Assembly: GCA_900317865.1 (NCBI GenBank)
Contig: ONIK01000039.1
Coordinates: 1-15,724 of the forward strand
Reading direction: 5' to 3'
Length of the DNA: 15,724 nucleotides
Origin: an uncultured Methanobrevibacter sp.
GTDB lineage: Archaea > Methanobacteriota > Methanobacteria > Methanobacteriales > Methanobacteriaceae
Positions 6,347 to 13,660 of this stretch are shown in pieces. The stretch's first letter is position 1. The number at the start of each line of letters is the position of its first letter. The notes under the pieces are model-generated. The model was given only the letters and a program-made list of their open reading frames with translations. It was not told the origin of the DNA and made no database searches. Position numbers and translations under genes: made by a program.

Positions 6347-7601
6347 TATTCTGGAATGATTTTAATAACCTACTTCTAAATATAACCAATAGAATTAAAA
6401 CAATACCTACTGCTGTTTGAATACTGCCTAAAATATTCAGGATGTTTTCATCAACAGGTAAATCCCAAGGAGGTGCTGATCTATCTCCAGGAAGTGCAGT
6501 GTAATAAACACCAACAGCCTTAGAATCAGGTTTTACGTTTATATCTTTAGGTTCAATATGCTCAACGCCCATTAAAAGACCGTTATTAATAGCTTTATTT
6601 ATTGATCCTGCAATAGCGGATGAATCATAACCATATTTATTAACAGAAGCCTGAACGATTTCTTTAGTAGTTGATGCAATACCTGCTTTACCACTACCAT
6701 AAACAGAAACACTAACTGCATCCGGACTGACTGTAATTGTACTACCTAATGCCTCATAGGCATAAACAATTTTTAAATCATGATTACAAATAGGACATTT
6801 GTCATAATTATCTGCAGTAGGATAACCTACACCCCAACCACAGTTTTCACAAACCTTAGAATAAGCTTCATCCATCGGATAACCCGTAGAATTCATTTCA
6901 TGAGGTGTGAACATATCTGAAGTGGATATACCTGAAACAAGGTTTACTCCACCACCACCATATTTTTCTCCAGAATCACGAGCAACTTCACCCATAGCTT
7001 CAGAAAGTATAGTTGTTGCAGGATAACCATCCCTAATCATTTTTCCAATATTCATTGCAGTCTCTTTACGAACAGAATCAGCTGTACCGTACATTGGATT
7101 ACCTACAGTATTTCTCAAGTGAATAATAGCTCCTTTTTGACCTTGAGGTAAAGTAGCTACTCCACTACTATAAGGAGTTACTGTAATTGATTTATCTGCA
7201 TCATTAACAGTTATTACATAAGCATCAAATGATCCACCAATAGCTGCACCCATATAAGGACCACCAACAATTAAACGAGCCCCACTATAACTACTTGCAA
7301 TAGCTGCTGCAGAAGCGGCAGAAGCATTATTTTGTAAATTAGCAATAGCATCAACAATTGAATCTAATCTAGTATCAGAACTACCAGTACCCCCTGATAG
7401 AACCGCAAAATGATGATCCTTAGACATTAAGAATGTTGACTGAAACATATTCTCCGCAAAGGACATACTTCCTGCAGCGGCACCATTCGGGTCTTGACCA
7501 GTAGGATCAGTGATAATTATTACATTACAAGTAGCCGCTACACTACTCATAGTCATTAATAATATTATGAAAAAAATTATCGGTATCTTTAATCTTTTCA
7601 A
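6342..7601 (-). CDS. Exported, C-terminally anchored protein with zinc-ribbon-like motif, function unknown
   Basis: The 419-aa protein starts with TTG at 7601, just after GAGGGATAAGGT and 3 nt past the previous stop codon, so translation is probably coupled. An N-terminal signal peptide (RLKIPIIFFIILLMTMSSVAA) is followed by a Gly/Ala/Ser-rich outer domain, a four-cysteine ribbon about two-thirds along (CENCGWGVGYPT ... CPICN), a second alpha/beta stretch, and a single C-terminal membrane helix (VGIVLILLVIF) with a basic end (RSRLLKSFQNR). The sequence GGGTGSSDTRLDSIVDAIANL and frequent GG/GGG motifs suggest a compact enzyme-like fold, but I recognise no catalytic motif. It follows the POTRA-like gene and the Mur ligase, so a role at the cell surface is likely. 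No gene name can be given. Confidence 0.8.
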   Translation of the reverse strand: MKRLKIPIIFFIILLMTMSSVAATCNVIIITDPTGQDPNGAAAGSMSFAENMFQSTFLMSKDHHFAVLSGGTGSSDTRLDSIVDAIANLQNNASAASAAAIASSYSGARLIVGGPYMGAAIGGSFDAYVITVNDADKSITVTPYSSGVATLPQGQKGAIIHLRNTVGNPMYGTADSVRKETAMNIGKMIRDGYPATTILSEAMGEVARDSGEKYGGGGVNLVSGISTSDMFTPHEMNSTGYPMDEAYSKVCENCGWGVGYPTADNYDKCPICNHDLKIVYAYEALGSTITVSPDAVSVSVYGSGKAGIASTTKEIVQASVNKYGYDSSAIAGSINKAINNGLLMGVEHIEPKDINVKPDSKAVGVYYTALPGDRSAPPWDLPVDENILNILGSIQTAVGIVLILLVIFRSRLLKSFQNR

Positions 7602-7604
7602 ACC

Positions 7605-8045
7605 TTATCCCTCTTTATTTTTATCTTCTATTTTAACAGTCGAAAAGTCTTCAATTACAGTTACAGTAACAATTCCAGTATTTTTATCAACTTGAACATC
7701 AGCGGCAGTTATCGGAGTAACCGATGTACCTGGAACCGTCGACTCTTTAACAAATTCTTGTGCCGATTGTATCGCATCCTTCAGCGAAACTTCCCTTTTA
7801 GAAGTTTTTAATATATCGCCATAAATAATACTACCATCACGGAAACCAGCCTGCATGACATTTAATCTAATAGTTTCTACAGGAACAATATCATTACCTT
7901 TAACAATGATTCCAGAGATAGGTACTCCATCATTAACTTCATCAGATGAAGCGAATGCCACATAAGTAATTAAACGGCCACAAAGAATCAAAATAAACGC
8001 TAATAATAAAATAATTAATGTGTCTCTTCTAATCTTTATAAACAT
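7605..8045 (-). CDS. Single-pass membrane protein with POTRA/FtsQ-like outer domain
   Basis: This 146-aa protein has a short basic cytoplasmic N-terminus (MFIKIRRD), one membrane helix (about residues 9-32, TLIILLLAFILILCGRLI) and an outer domain. The outer domain begins PISGIIVKGNDIVPVETIRL and continues with helix-rich sequence (VSLKDAIQSAQEFV) to a strand pair GIVTVTVIEDF. A leading strand with I-V-x-G-N, then a helix starting VPxExIR, is the hallmark pattern of POTRA domains in FtsQ/BamA-like proteins. This is a fold-level guess from pattern, not a proven homology. AGAGGAT stands before the ATG. The gene precedes the 419-aa exported protein by 3 nt and follows the Mur ligase gene by 78 nt on the same strand. 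Confidence 0.72.
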   Translation of the reverse strand: MFIKIRRDTLIILLLAFILILCGRLITYVAFASSDEVNDGVPISGIIVKGNDIVPVETIRLNVMQAGFRDGSIIYGDILKTSKREVSLKDAIQSAQEFVKESTVPGTSVTPITAADVQVDKNTGIVTVTVIEDFSTVKIEDKNKEG

Positions 8046-8103
8046 GTTTTATCCTCTTAGATTATATTCATAAGAATAAAAAAATCTATACACTTATAAT
8101 TTT

Positions 8104-8120
8104 AATTAATATAATATTTA
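8104..8120 (-). promoter_or_regulatory. Candidate TATA box for the two envelope-protein genes
   Basis: The 78-nt gap after the Mur ligase stop holds the minus-strand A/T motif TTTAAATATTATATTAA, about 60-75 nt before the ATG at 8045. A separate promoter for the 7605-8045 / 6342-7601 pair is plausible, but the whole gap is A/T-rich and the box is not distinctive. Confidence 0.3.
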
Positions 8121-8123
8121 AAT

Positions 8124-9545
8124 TTATAGAATTTGATTAAGTAATGATTCTGCAGGATCCATACCTTGAGCTCCAATTAACAAAATAACATCTTCTTTAT
8201 TAGCTAATCCACACACTTCAGATAAACAGTCATATAAATTATCAAAATGAGTATAGCTTACATTATTTTTATTTAAAACATCAAAAAATACGTTTCTTTC
8301 TTCAGGAGTAACATAATTTAAATCATTCACTACATCATTACTGGAGGATAAGAATAAATCAATATCAGGATTTAAAACTTCAACTAATGCTTCAACATTT
8401 AACTGATTAATCTCAACCCCACGTGAACCTCTAATAGCACATGCAACAAATAAGTTTTGATTATCTCCCAAAAGTTTAATAGTTTCTTTGATTGTATTTT
8501 TAATTCCATCAGGATTATGAGCAAAATCATCAATAATCAATGGTTCATCATTTAATTTAGCAAAACGCCTATTTAATGCCCTGTAAGATTTAACACCATT
8601 TTTTATTTCATTTGAATCAATACCTAAACTAATACAAGCACCAACGGCAGATAAAATATTTTGTATAAAATGATTACTGGTAAAAGGCAAATCCTCTTTT
8701 TTAATTATTAACTCATTACCATAAAAAATTCCATCATCAAAGTATAAATCAACAGATTTATCATTCATGGACCAGTAAAACGGATTTTTAGAAACCAATT
8801 TTCTAACAAGTTCATCATCATAATTTAAAATTGTTATTCCATCGCCTATAGCCTGTGGAACAGCACTTACTTCATCAAAAACTTCATCAATTGAATTTAC
8901 AAGACCAATATGGTCCATAGCAATATTGGTAATAACACCAACTTCAGGATTTAAGGCATTGGACATCAGAGAAGCATGATTTTTCATCAAATTTCCTAGC
9001 CAACCCTGTACTTCAGATACTTCAATGACCAAATAATCCAATTCACCGTTTGCATTAACCTCATCAGAAATTAATTTAGAAACCATAGGATCAATTAAAG
9101 TATTAAATTCTGATTCACTGTCAGTGTTTGTAAATACATGAAAACCTGCACTTTTTAAAATATGATATATTATGTGAGATGTTGTTGATTTACCATTAGT
9201 TCCAGTAATAACAATATTTTTAGAATCCTGTGAGTAGTTTTCAACAGTCCATCTTAAAGCATAAGCATTAGCCAATTCAATTTTATCAGTTACTATCAAT
9301 GGAAAGTTTAATTCTTCAGCTGTTTCAATTGCACCATCTTTTGGATTTTGAGTAATCAAACATGCAATATCTTTGCTGGCGGCTATTTCAATTCCTTTTC
9401 CATTAATCCAGTGTCTTATTACAATATCTCCTTTTGAAGAATCATTTAATAAAGTAAATCTTCCAGTAAAATCTTGATTTAAAAAGAAATTATCATTACC
9501 AACTATTTTACCATTGATAGAATTAGCTAATTCATTAATCTTCAT
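8124..9545 (-). CDS. Pseudomurein Mur ligase (MurE/MurC-like peptide ligase)
   Basis: This is an ATP-dependent amino-acid ligase of the Mur family, which in Methanobacteriales builds the peptide of pseudomurein in the cytoplasm. I take ATG 9545 (MKINELANSI, 473 aa) as the start, because GGTG lies 6 nt before it; the ATG at 9557 has no ribosome site. An N-terminal substrate domain (about 1-105) is followed by the central ATP-binding domain with P-loop GTNGKSTT (115-122) and the motif NIAMDHIG, and a C-terminal domain with IDDFAHNPDG, the Mur-family DDYAHxP signature. Which amino acid it adds cannot be read from the sequence. It follows the MraY-like gene with only 12 nt between stop and start. 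Confidence 0.88.
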   Translation of the reverse strand: MKINELANSINGKIVGNDNFFLNQDFTGRFTLLNDSSKGDIVIRHWINGKGIEIAASKDIACLITQNPKDGAIETAEELNFPLIVTDKIELANAYALRWTVENYSQDSKNIVITGTNGKSTTSHIIYHILKSAGFHVFTNTDSESEFNTLIDPMVSKLISDEVNANGELDYLVIEVSEVQGWLGNLMKNHASLMSNALNPEVGVITNIAMDHIGLVNSIDEVFDEVSAVPQAIGDGITILNYDDELVRKLVSKNPFYWSMNDKSVDLYFDDGIFYGNELIIKKEDLPFTSNHFIQNILSAVGACISLGIDSNEIKNGVKSYRALNRRFAKLNDEPLIIDDFAHNPDGIKNTIKETIKLLGDNQNLFVACAIRGSRGVEINQLNVEALVEVLNPDIDLFLSSSNDVVNDLNYVTPEERNVFFDVLNKNNVSYTHFDNLYDCLSEVCGLANKEDVILLIGAQGMDPAESLLNQIL

Positions 9546-9557
9546 TAAAAACACCAT

Positions 9558-10628
9558 TTAATATAAATACATGTCCGCAAGAATACCTAATACACACAAT
9601 ATTGCTGTAGAACCCCAATAAATTAAAATAATTTTAACTTCAGATAAACCATAATGATTTAAAGTATGGTGTAAAGGTTCAACAGGCAATTTAATAATAT
9701 GTGCCCTGTGAAGTAAACTAACGATAACAGATAAAATAGGTACACCTAATGCAATAATACCATAGACCGGCACATCACATAACAAAACAGCAGCCGCATA
9801 ACCTGTACCCAATACAAATGATCCGGTATCTCCCATAAATATTGAAGCAGGATATTTATTAAATACTAAAAATCCAAGACATAATGCTGCTAAAATCAAA
9901 AATGGCGGAATAATATGTGAAATTCCAAATAAATAACCATAAATACAACATGAAATAGATGCTATACCAACAATTCCCGCTGCAAGACCGTCCATACCAT
10001 CAATTAAATTAACAGAATTAATACAACCTAAAACAGCAATAATTGTGACTGGAATGGCTAACAAGCCTAATTCAAAACCTCCCAAACAAGTAATAGTACC
10101 TGTTAATCCCAAAAGCAATCCAATGACAATCTGACAAATAATTTTTTCAAGTTCTTCAGGTTCCGTTTTAATTGGAACTTCACCAACAACCTTAACTTTG
10201 TTTTCTTTAAGCAAATCATCAACTTCTGCTTTCGCTTTAGGAGTAGCTACTCTAACTTCCTCCTGAGGTTGAACATCCAATCTACCTAAAGTTATTGTTT
10301 CATTAGAAATATTAACAACAACTTTTTGAACTTCCTTAACTTTTAGTCCAATTAAATCATCCACCAAACCTACAATACCTCCAGTAAGCATGATAAATGA
10401 AAGAATTAAAATAGGAGTATTTTGATAATAAAGTGCAATAACTAAAGAAATGGAAAATAAAAATGCGATACCACCCATAGTTGGCGTTCCGCTTTTATGT
10501 CTGTGTTCACTAACAATAGGATTATCAGTAATCCTTGCTTGAACCAATATCCTTTTTATATACCATGTAAAGAATATTGTTGCAATTAATGTTATTAAAA
10601 AAAGAATTAACATTTCTCCATTATTCAT
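9558..10628 (-). CDS. MraY-like glycosyl-1-phosphate transferase (glycosyltransferase family 4)
   Basis: A polytopic membrane enzyme that should transfer a sugar-phosphate precursor to a polyprenyl-phosphate carrier, the first membrane step of pseudomurein assembly. I start at ATG 10628 (356 aa), preceded by GTGAT at 4 nt; the TTG at 10655 is upstream of that site. Signatures: GTPTMGGIAF, LVDDLIG, NSVNLIDGMDGLAAG, FMGDTGS and the loop PLHHTLNHYG, all matching MraY/WecA active-site motifs. There are about ten membrane segments. An unusual soluble insertion of about 65 residues after DDLIGLK (VKEVQKVVV ... KTEPEELEK) has the look of a small beta-rich domain on the cytoplasmic side; bacterial MraY lacks it. 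Confidence 0.88.
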   Translation of the reverse strand: MNNGEMLILFLITLIATIFFTWYIKRILVQARITDNPIVSEHRHKSGTPTMGGIAFLFSISLVIALYYQNTPILILSFIMLTGGIVGLVDDLIGLKVKEVQKVVVNISNETITLGRLDVQPQEEVRVATPKAKAEVDDLLKENKVKVVGEVPIKTEPEELEKIICQIVIGLLLGLTGTITCLGGFELGLLAIPVTIIAVLGCINSVNLIDGMDGLAAGIVGIASISCCIYGYLFGISHIIPPFLILAALCLGFLVFNKYPASIFMGDTGSFVLGTGYAAAVLLCDVPVYGIIALGVPILSVIVSLLHRAHIIKLPVEPLHHTLNHYGLSEVKIILIYWGSTAILCVLGILADMYLY

Positions 10629-10690
10629 ACTATCACTACAAAATATTTTAGACAATAATATTTTATTAATTAATAGTATATAATTGTTAA

Positions 10691-11785
10691 CTATATTAAC
10701 TCATTAATTAAGTTTTCAAGCTCTTTTTTAGATTTAGCACGGATAGTAATTCTTTGATAACCTTCAGGTCCATGAACAACAAAATCATTATTGTCAAAAG
10801 ATTTTTTCGGTTCATTAACTTCAGGACCATGGTAATTACCTATAGGAATTTCAGTTGAATAATAATATTCAAGTTTATCAAAAATATTTTTTAAGCTAAA
10901 ATCACCACAGGCCATGTTAATTAACTCACATAATGAATTAATACCACATGTAGCAGAAGTCAGATATCTTGTTCCATTAGGCCTTGTATTGACTTCAATC
11001 GCATATAATTGGTCTTCTTTATGAGAATACATAAAATCCATTTCAAATATACCATCAGAATCTAGATTACGTGCAACATCATATGCCACATGCTGAATAA
11101 GATTGTTATCAAGCCCATCAATTAAAGAAGGTCCTAATTTAACTTTATTAAGAGGATGTGTACCTTCAAGAGTTGTTTCACCTTTATAAATCGGTGAAAG
11201 AGCAACATATTCACCATTATAACCCAGCACTTCTATTGAAATTTCAGACCCTTCAATAAACTTCTCACATAATGCATAGGAATATTCTTCAAAGTAATCA
11301 TTAACATCCTCCAAATTATGTGCTATTTTAATATCCTTACCTCCCTGACCTTCACCTTGTTTTAAAACAACTGGAAAACCAAGAGTTAAGTCATCAGGAC
11401 TATTTAAAATTTGATATTCCGGCGTAGCAACACCAATATCCGCATAGAATTTCTTTGTATTTATTTTATTTGAGGTTAACTCGACTGCTCGAACATTTGC
11501 TGCAATCACAGGAATCCCATAATCTTTCTCTAATTCTTCTTTCATTTGAGCAACCTGTATCAGCGGCGGATCAATTCCAATTAATGGAACTATTGCATCA
11601 ACATTTTGAGTAACAGCAATTTGTTTTGGTCCATCCATTCCCCTGGGCACAATAAAAACTTGATCGGGCAAATCCAAATTAATAGCTTCTTCATTTGATT
11701 CAGTTAAAATACTATCTATACCTTTCTGCCTAACATAATAATCAATATCATCATACAAACGTGAACCTATAAACAAAATTTTCAT
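10691..11785 (-). CDS. ATP-grasp ligase, carbamoyl-phosphate-synthase-large-chain-like
   Basis: This 364-aa protein has the ATP-grasp layout: an N-terminal pre-ATP-grasp domain (MKILFIGSRLYDD ... VDAIVPLIGID), the ATP-binding lobe (VVLKQGEGQGGKDI, CEKFIEGSEISIEV) and the Mg-binding segment (GIFEMDFMYS ... AIEVNTRPNGTRYL). It resembles one half of CarB but is too short and too isolated for pyrimidine or arginine synthesis. Genes of this kind occur in pseudomurein clusters of Methanobacteriales, and here it sits just before the MraY-like and Mur ligase genes. Its substrate is unknown. The ATG overlaps the hycI stop as ATGA, with GGGGGAATT as ribosome site, so translation should be coupled to hycI. 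Confidence 0.82.
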   Translation of the reverse strand: MKILFIGSRLYDDIDYYVRQKGIDSILTESNEEAINLDLPDQVFIVPRGMDGPKQIAVTQNVDAIVPLIGIDPPLIQVAQMKEELEKDYGIPVIAANVRAVELTSNKINTKKFYADIGVATPEYQILNSPDDLTLGFPVVLKQGEGQGGKDIKIAHNLEDVNDYFEEYSYALCEKFIEGSEISIEVLGYNGEYVALSPIYKGETTLEGTHPLNKVKLGPSLIDGLDNNLIQHVAYDVARNLDSDGIFEMDFMYSHKEDQLYAIEVNTRPNGTRYLTSATCGINSLCELINMACGDFSLKNIFDKLEYYYSTEIPIGNYHGPEVNEPKKSFDNNDFVVHGPEGYQRITIRAKSKKELENLINELI

Positions 11786-12297
11786 AATAATTCCCCCAAT
11801 AATTCTATAATTTCATCAGCACTCTTTTGAATATTTTCAGTTAATTCACCATTAAAATCCATCAAATCTGCACCTAAAACACCTAATGAATCCTGGTCAA
11901 TTAAATCCAGTGATTCTGGTTCAATACCTATAAATAAAATATTATCATGATTTAAAAATTTTACAAAATATGATAAGGACATTGAATGTGTAGAAATCCC
12001 TATATCTGCAAAATCATCTTTATTAACAATTTTATAATCACCTGGGTTTAAACCCATTAAACATGCATCAACCAATATGATGTGTGAAGGATTTTCTTTT
12101 CTAATTTTACCCGTGAAATTTTCAGGAACTGTTTTTGCGTTAATAAGCAATATATTTTCATTTAAATTTAATTTATTTAATTCTGAAATAATGTATGGAC
12201 CTACACCATCATCATATTTAAGCTCATTTCCAATTCCAACAATGATTAATTTCTCAAAACTATCAAGAAAATCTACCAGTTCATCCCTAAAAGAAAT
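11782..12297 (-). CDS. hycI: Hydrogenase maturation protease HycI, apparent ATT start codon
   Basis: HycI trims the C-terminus of a NiFe-hydrogenase large subunit after nickel insertion. The conserved N-terminal motif IIVGIGNELKYDDGVGP, which carries the first metal-sensing Asp, is encoded in frame upstream of 12150, where no ATG, GTG or TTG exists. An ATT codon at 12297-12295 stands 3 nt after a perfect GGTGAT ribosome site (12306-12301), itself directly after the stop of the previous gene. From there the product is 171 aa, normal for the family. The other expected residues are present: Asp in ILVDACLMGLNPG and His in STHSMSL. Either ATT is used as start or an ATG was lost by one substitution. 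A TTG start at 12150 would drop the catalytic N-terminus and is unlikely. Confidence 0.82.
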   Translation of the reverse strand: MSFRDELVDFLDSFEKLIIVGIGNELKYDDGVGPYIISELNKLNLNENILLINAKTVPENFTGKIRKENPSHIILVDACLMGLNPGDYKIVNKDDFADIGISTHSMSLSYFVKFLNHDNILFIGIEPESLDLIDQDSLGVLGADLMDFNGELTENIQKSADEIIELLGELL

Positions 12298-12300
12298 AAA

Positions 12301-12306
12301 ATCACC
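12301..12306 (-). promoter_or_regulatory. Ribosome binding site of hycI
   Basis: GGTGAT on the minus strand, complementary to the 16S 3' end, immediately follows the TAA of the methyltransferase gene. The only plausible initiation codon at normal distance is ATT at 12297, and this site decides that choice. Confidence 0.7.
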
Positions 12307-13074
12307 TTATATTATTTGGGTTTCAATAGTTTCTATACCTTGCCCCATAATATATTTTAATTTAACATTAATTAAATCATTGCATTTTACATTTATCTTA
12401 TCAATTGGAATTAATAATGGAGGATTAAACATTGGTGTTGGACCGCAAACCAAATTATCATTAAGAATGCAAACAGTAGTTATTTTAATCCCATTAGCTA
12501 TTTTATCTTTATTAACCTTAAATTCCAGGTCTGTTTCAAAATAAGGATTTATTTCTTCTTTAAAAATAATTTTAGAATAATCAAGTGGATTAGACAAAAT
12601 TTCATAAGAGGCATTTTCATCCCAATGAACATAGTGTCTTTGCATATTAACCAATTCGGCAATGTTTATAATTGCTTTTGGAATTATTTCACCATCATCT
12701 TTAAGAAATTTGCGTGCATAATTCAATACCTGAACTTCTTCCTCATCAATCAGTCCAGTATCCAGCATTTCGCACACAATCAAATCTGCTTTTTCAGTGA
12801 AATTATAGTTTAAGACATCTTCATTAACTACTTTAATATTATCAAATTCTTTAAGATTTTCAGATGCACATTTACTTGCTTTAGAATCTATTTCAATAGA
12901 TTTTATTTCATCAAACTTATCTCTTAAAAAGTAAGACAATATTCCTGATCCACAACCCAAATCATAAGCTAAATTTGTATTGCCCGAATAATTATCAATA
13001 GCTTCAAAAAAAGCAGATACCCTTTCAGTATCTTTCAATAAATCCAAATGATAATGGGTAGTTTGAAATTTCAT
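12307..13074 (-). CDS. SAM-dependent methyltransferase with PRMT-like features
   Basis: This 255-aa protein has the class I SAM fold: motif I AYDLGCGSGILSYFL, acidic loop SIEID, motif II NEDVLNYNF, and then ADLIVCEMLDTGLIDEEEVQVLNYARKFLKDDGEIIP. That last segment resembles the substrate-binding double-E loop of protein arginine methyltransferases. The C-terminal half is beta-rich, as in PRMT barrels. A protein or RNA substrate is possible; annotations of relatives vary. Its ATG follows a poly-T stretch with no clear ribosome site, 18 nt after nikR, and its stop abuts the hycI ribosome site. The neighbourhood is nickel-related, but I see no direct reason to call it a nickel protein. Confidence 0.75.
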   Translation of the reverse strand: MKFQTTHYHLDLLKDTERVSAFFEAIDNYSGNTNLAYDLGCGSGILSYFLRDKFDEIKSIEIDSKASKCASENLKEFDNIKVVNEDVLNYNFTEKADLIVCEMLDTGLIDEEEVQVLNYARKFLKDDGEIIPKAIINIAELVNMQRHYVHWDENASYEILSNPLDYSKIIFKEEINPYFETDLEFKVNKDKIANGIKITTVCILNDNLVCGPTPMFNPPLLIPIDKINVKCNDLINVKLKYIMGQGIETIETQII

Positions 13075-13092
13075 GGAAAAAATAAAAAAAGA

Positions 13093-13536
13093 TTAGTGAT
13101 GATGATTGTGGGAATGTCCATCAGGTTCACTAAATTCTTCACCATTCGCAGTACTTGTTAATTTTACGTGTTCTACACCTTTAAGTCTCATAATCCTTTC
13201 AGTTAACTCCCTAATTTCTGCAATATCCCCATTAACTACTACAATTTCCATACAGTATTTATCTGTCATGTGTATATGCATACTAGTGTTAATTTCATTT
13301 CTGAAACTGTGTTGGATTTCTGCAAGATTCTCCATTACTCCAGTGTAGTGGTGGTCATAAATAATAGTTACAATCCCTATTCTTTCCCCTTCCATTGAAT
13401 TCATCCATTGATAACGGACAATATAATCTTGAAGTGCATCACGAATACCTTTTGAACGAGATTGATAACCTCTTTCTTTTAGCACTTCATCAAAATCAGC
13501 CAATAATTTTTTAGGTAGTGACATACTTATTCTCAT
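13093..13536 (-). CDS. nikR: Nickel-responsive transcriptional regulator NikR
   Basis: NikR is a tetrameric repressor with an N-terminal ribbon-helix-helix (MRISMSLPKKLLADFDEVL ... SKGIRDAL) and a C-terminal ACT-type nickel domain. Starting at the second of two adjacent ATGs (13536, 147 aa) puts the ligands His76, His87, His89 and Cys95 in exactly the E. coli positions (IQH, HIHMTDKYC). An extra tail ends HSHNHHH, giving five more histidines that could bind nickel. The ATG at 13539 is equally usable and would add one Met. The gene is just upstream of the methyltransferase-hycI block on the same strand, so nickel level may govern hydrogenase maturation here. A TATA box lies about 45-60 nt upstream. 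Confidence 0.93.
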   Translation of the reverse strand: MRISMSLPKKLLADFDEVLKERGYQSRSKGIRDALQDYIVRYQWMNSMEGERIGIVTIIYDHHYTGVMENLAEIQHSFRNEINTSMHIHMTDKYCMEIVVVNGDIAEIRELTERIMRLKGVEHVKLTSTANGEEFSEPDGHSHNHHH

Positions 13537-13580
13537 CATAGAAAAAACCTTAATTTATATTTCTTATACATTATTTTAAT

Positions 13581-13596
13581 TTTAAATATATATAAA
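13581..13596 (-). promoter_or_regulatory. Candidate TATA box of nikR
   Basis: Minus-strand TTTATATATATTTAAA lies 45-60 nt before the nikR start, a good archaeal TATA box at the expected distance for a short leader. It stands out by its alternating TA core. Confidence 0.5.
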
Positions 13597-13628
13597 TATT
13601 ATGATGAAATTGGAAAAAAATAATACTC

Positions 13629-13660
13629 GAATAATAATAATCATGTAAAAAATATTATTC
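13629..13660. repeat. Inverted repeat GAATAATA-N16-TATTATTC upstream of nikR
   Basis: Two perfect 8-bp arms (13629-13636 and 13653-13660) are separated by 16 nt. The right arm overlaps the stop codon of the upstream gene. The spacing equals that of the E. coli NikR operator (two 6-bp arms, 16-nt spacer), but the arm sequence differs. It could instead be part of the terminator of the 13655-14131 gene. Confidence 0.4.

Noticed and set aside
12077..12544. 155-aa plus-strand frame across hycI and the methyltransferase
   Set aside because: It is antisense to two genes with clear motifs; its product has the Ser/Ile-rich look of a shadow frame.
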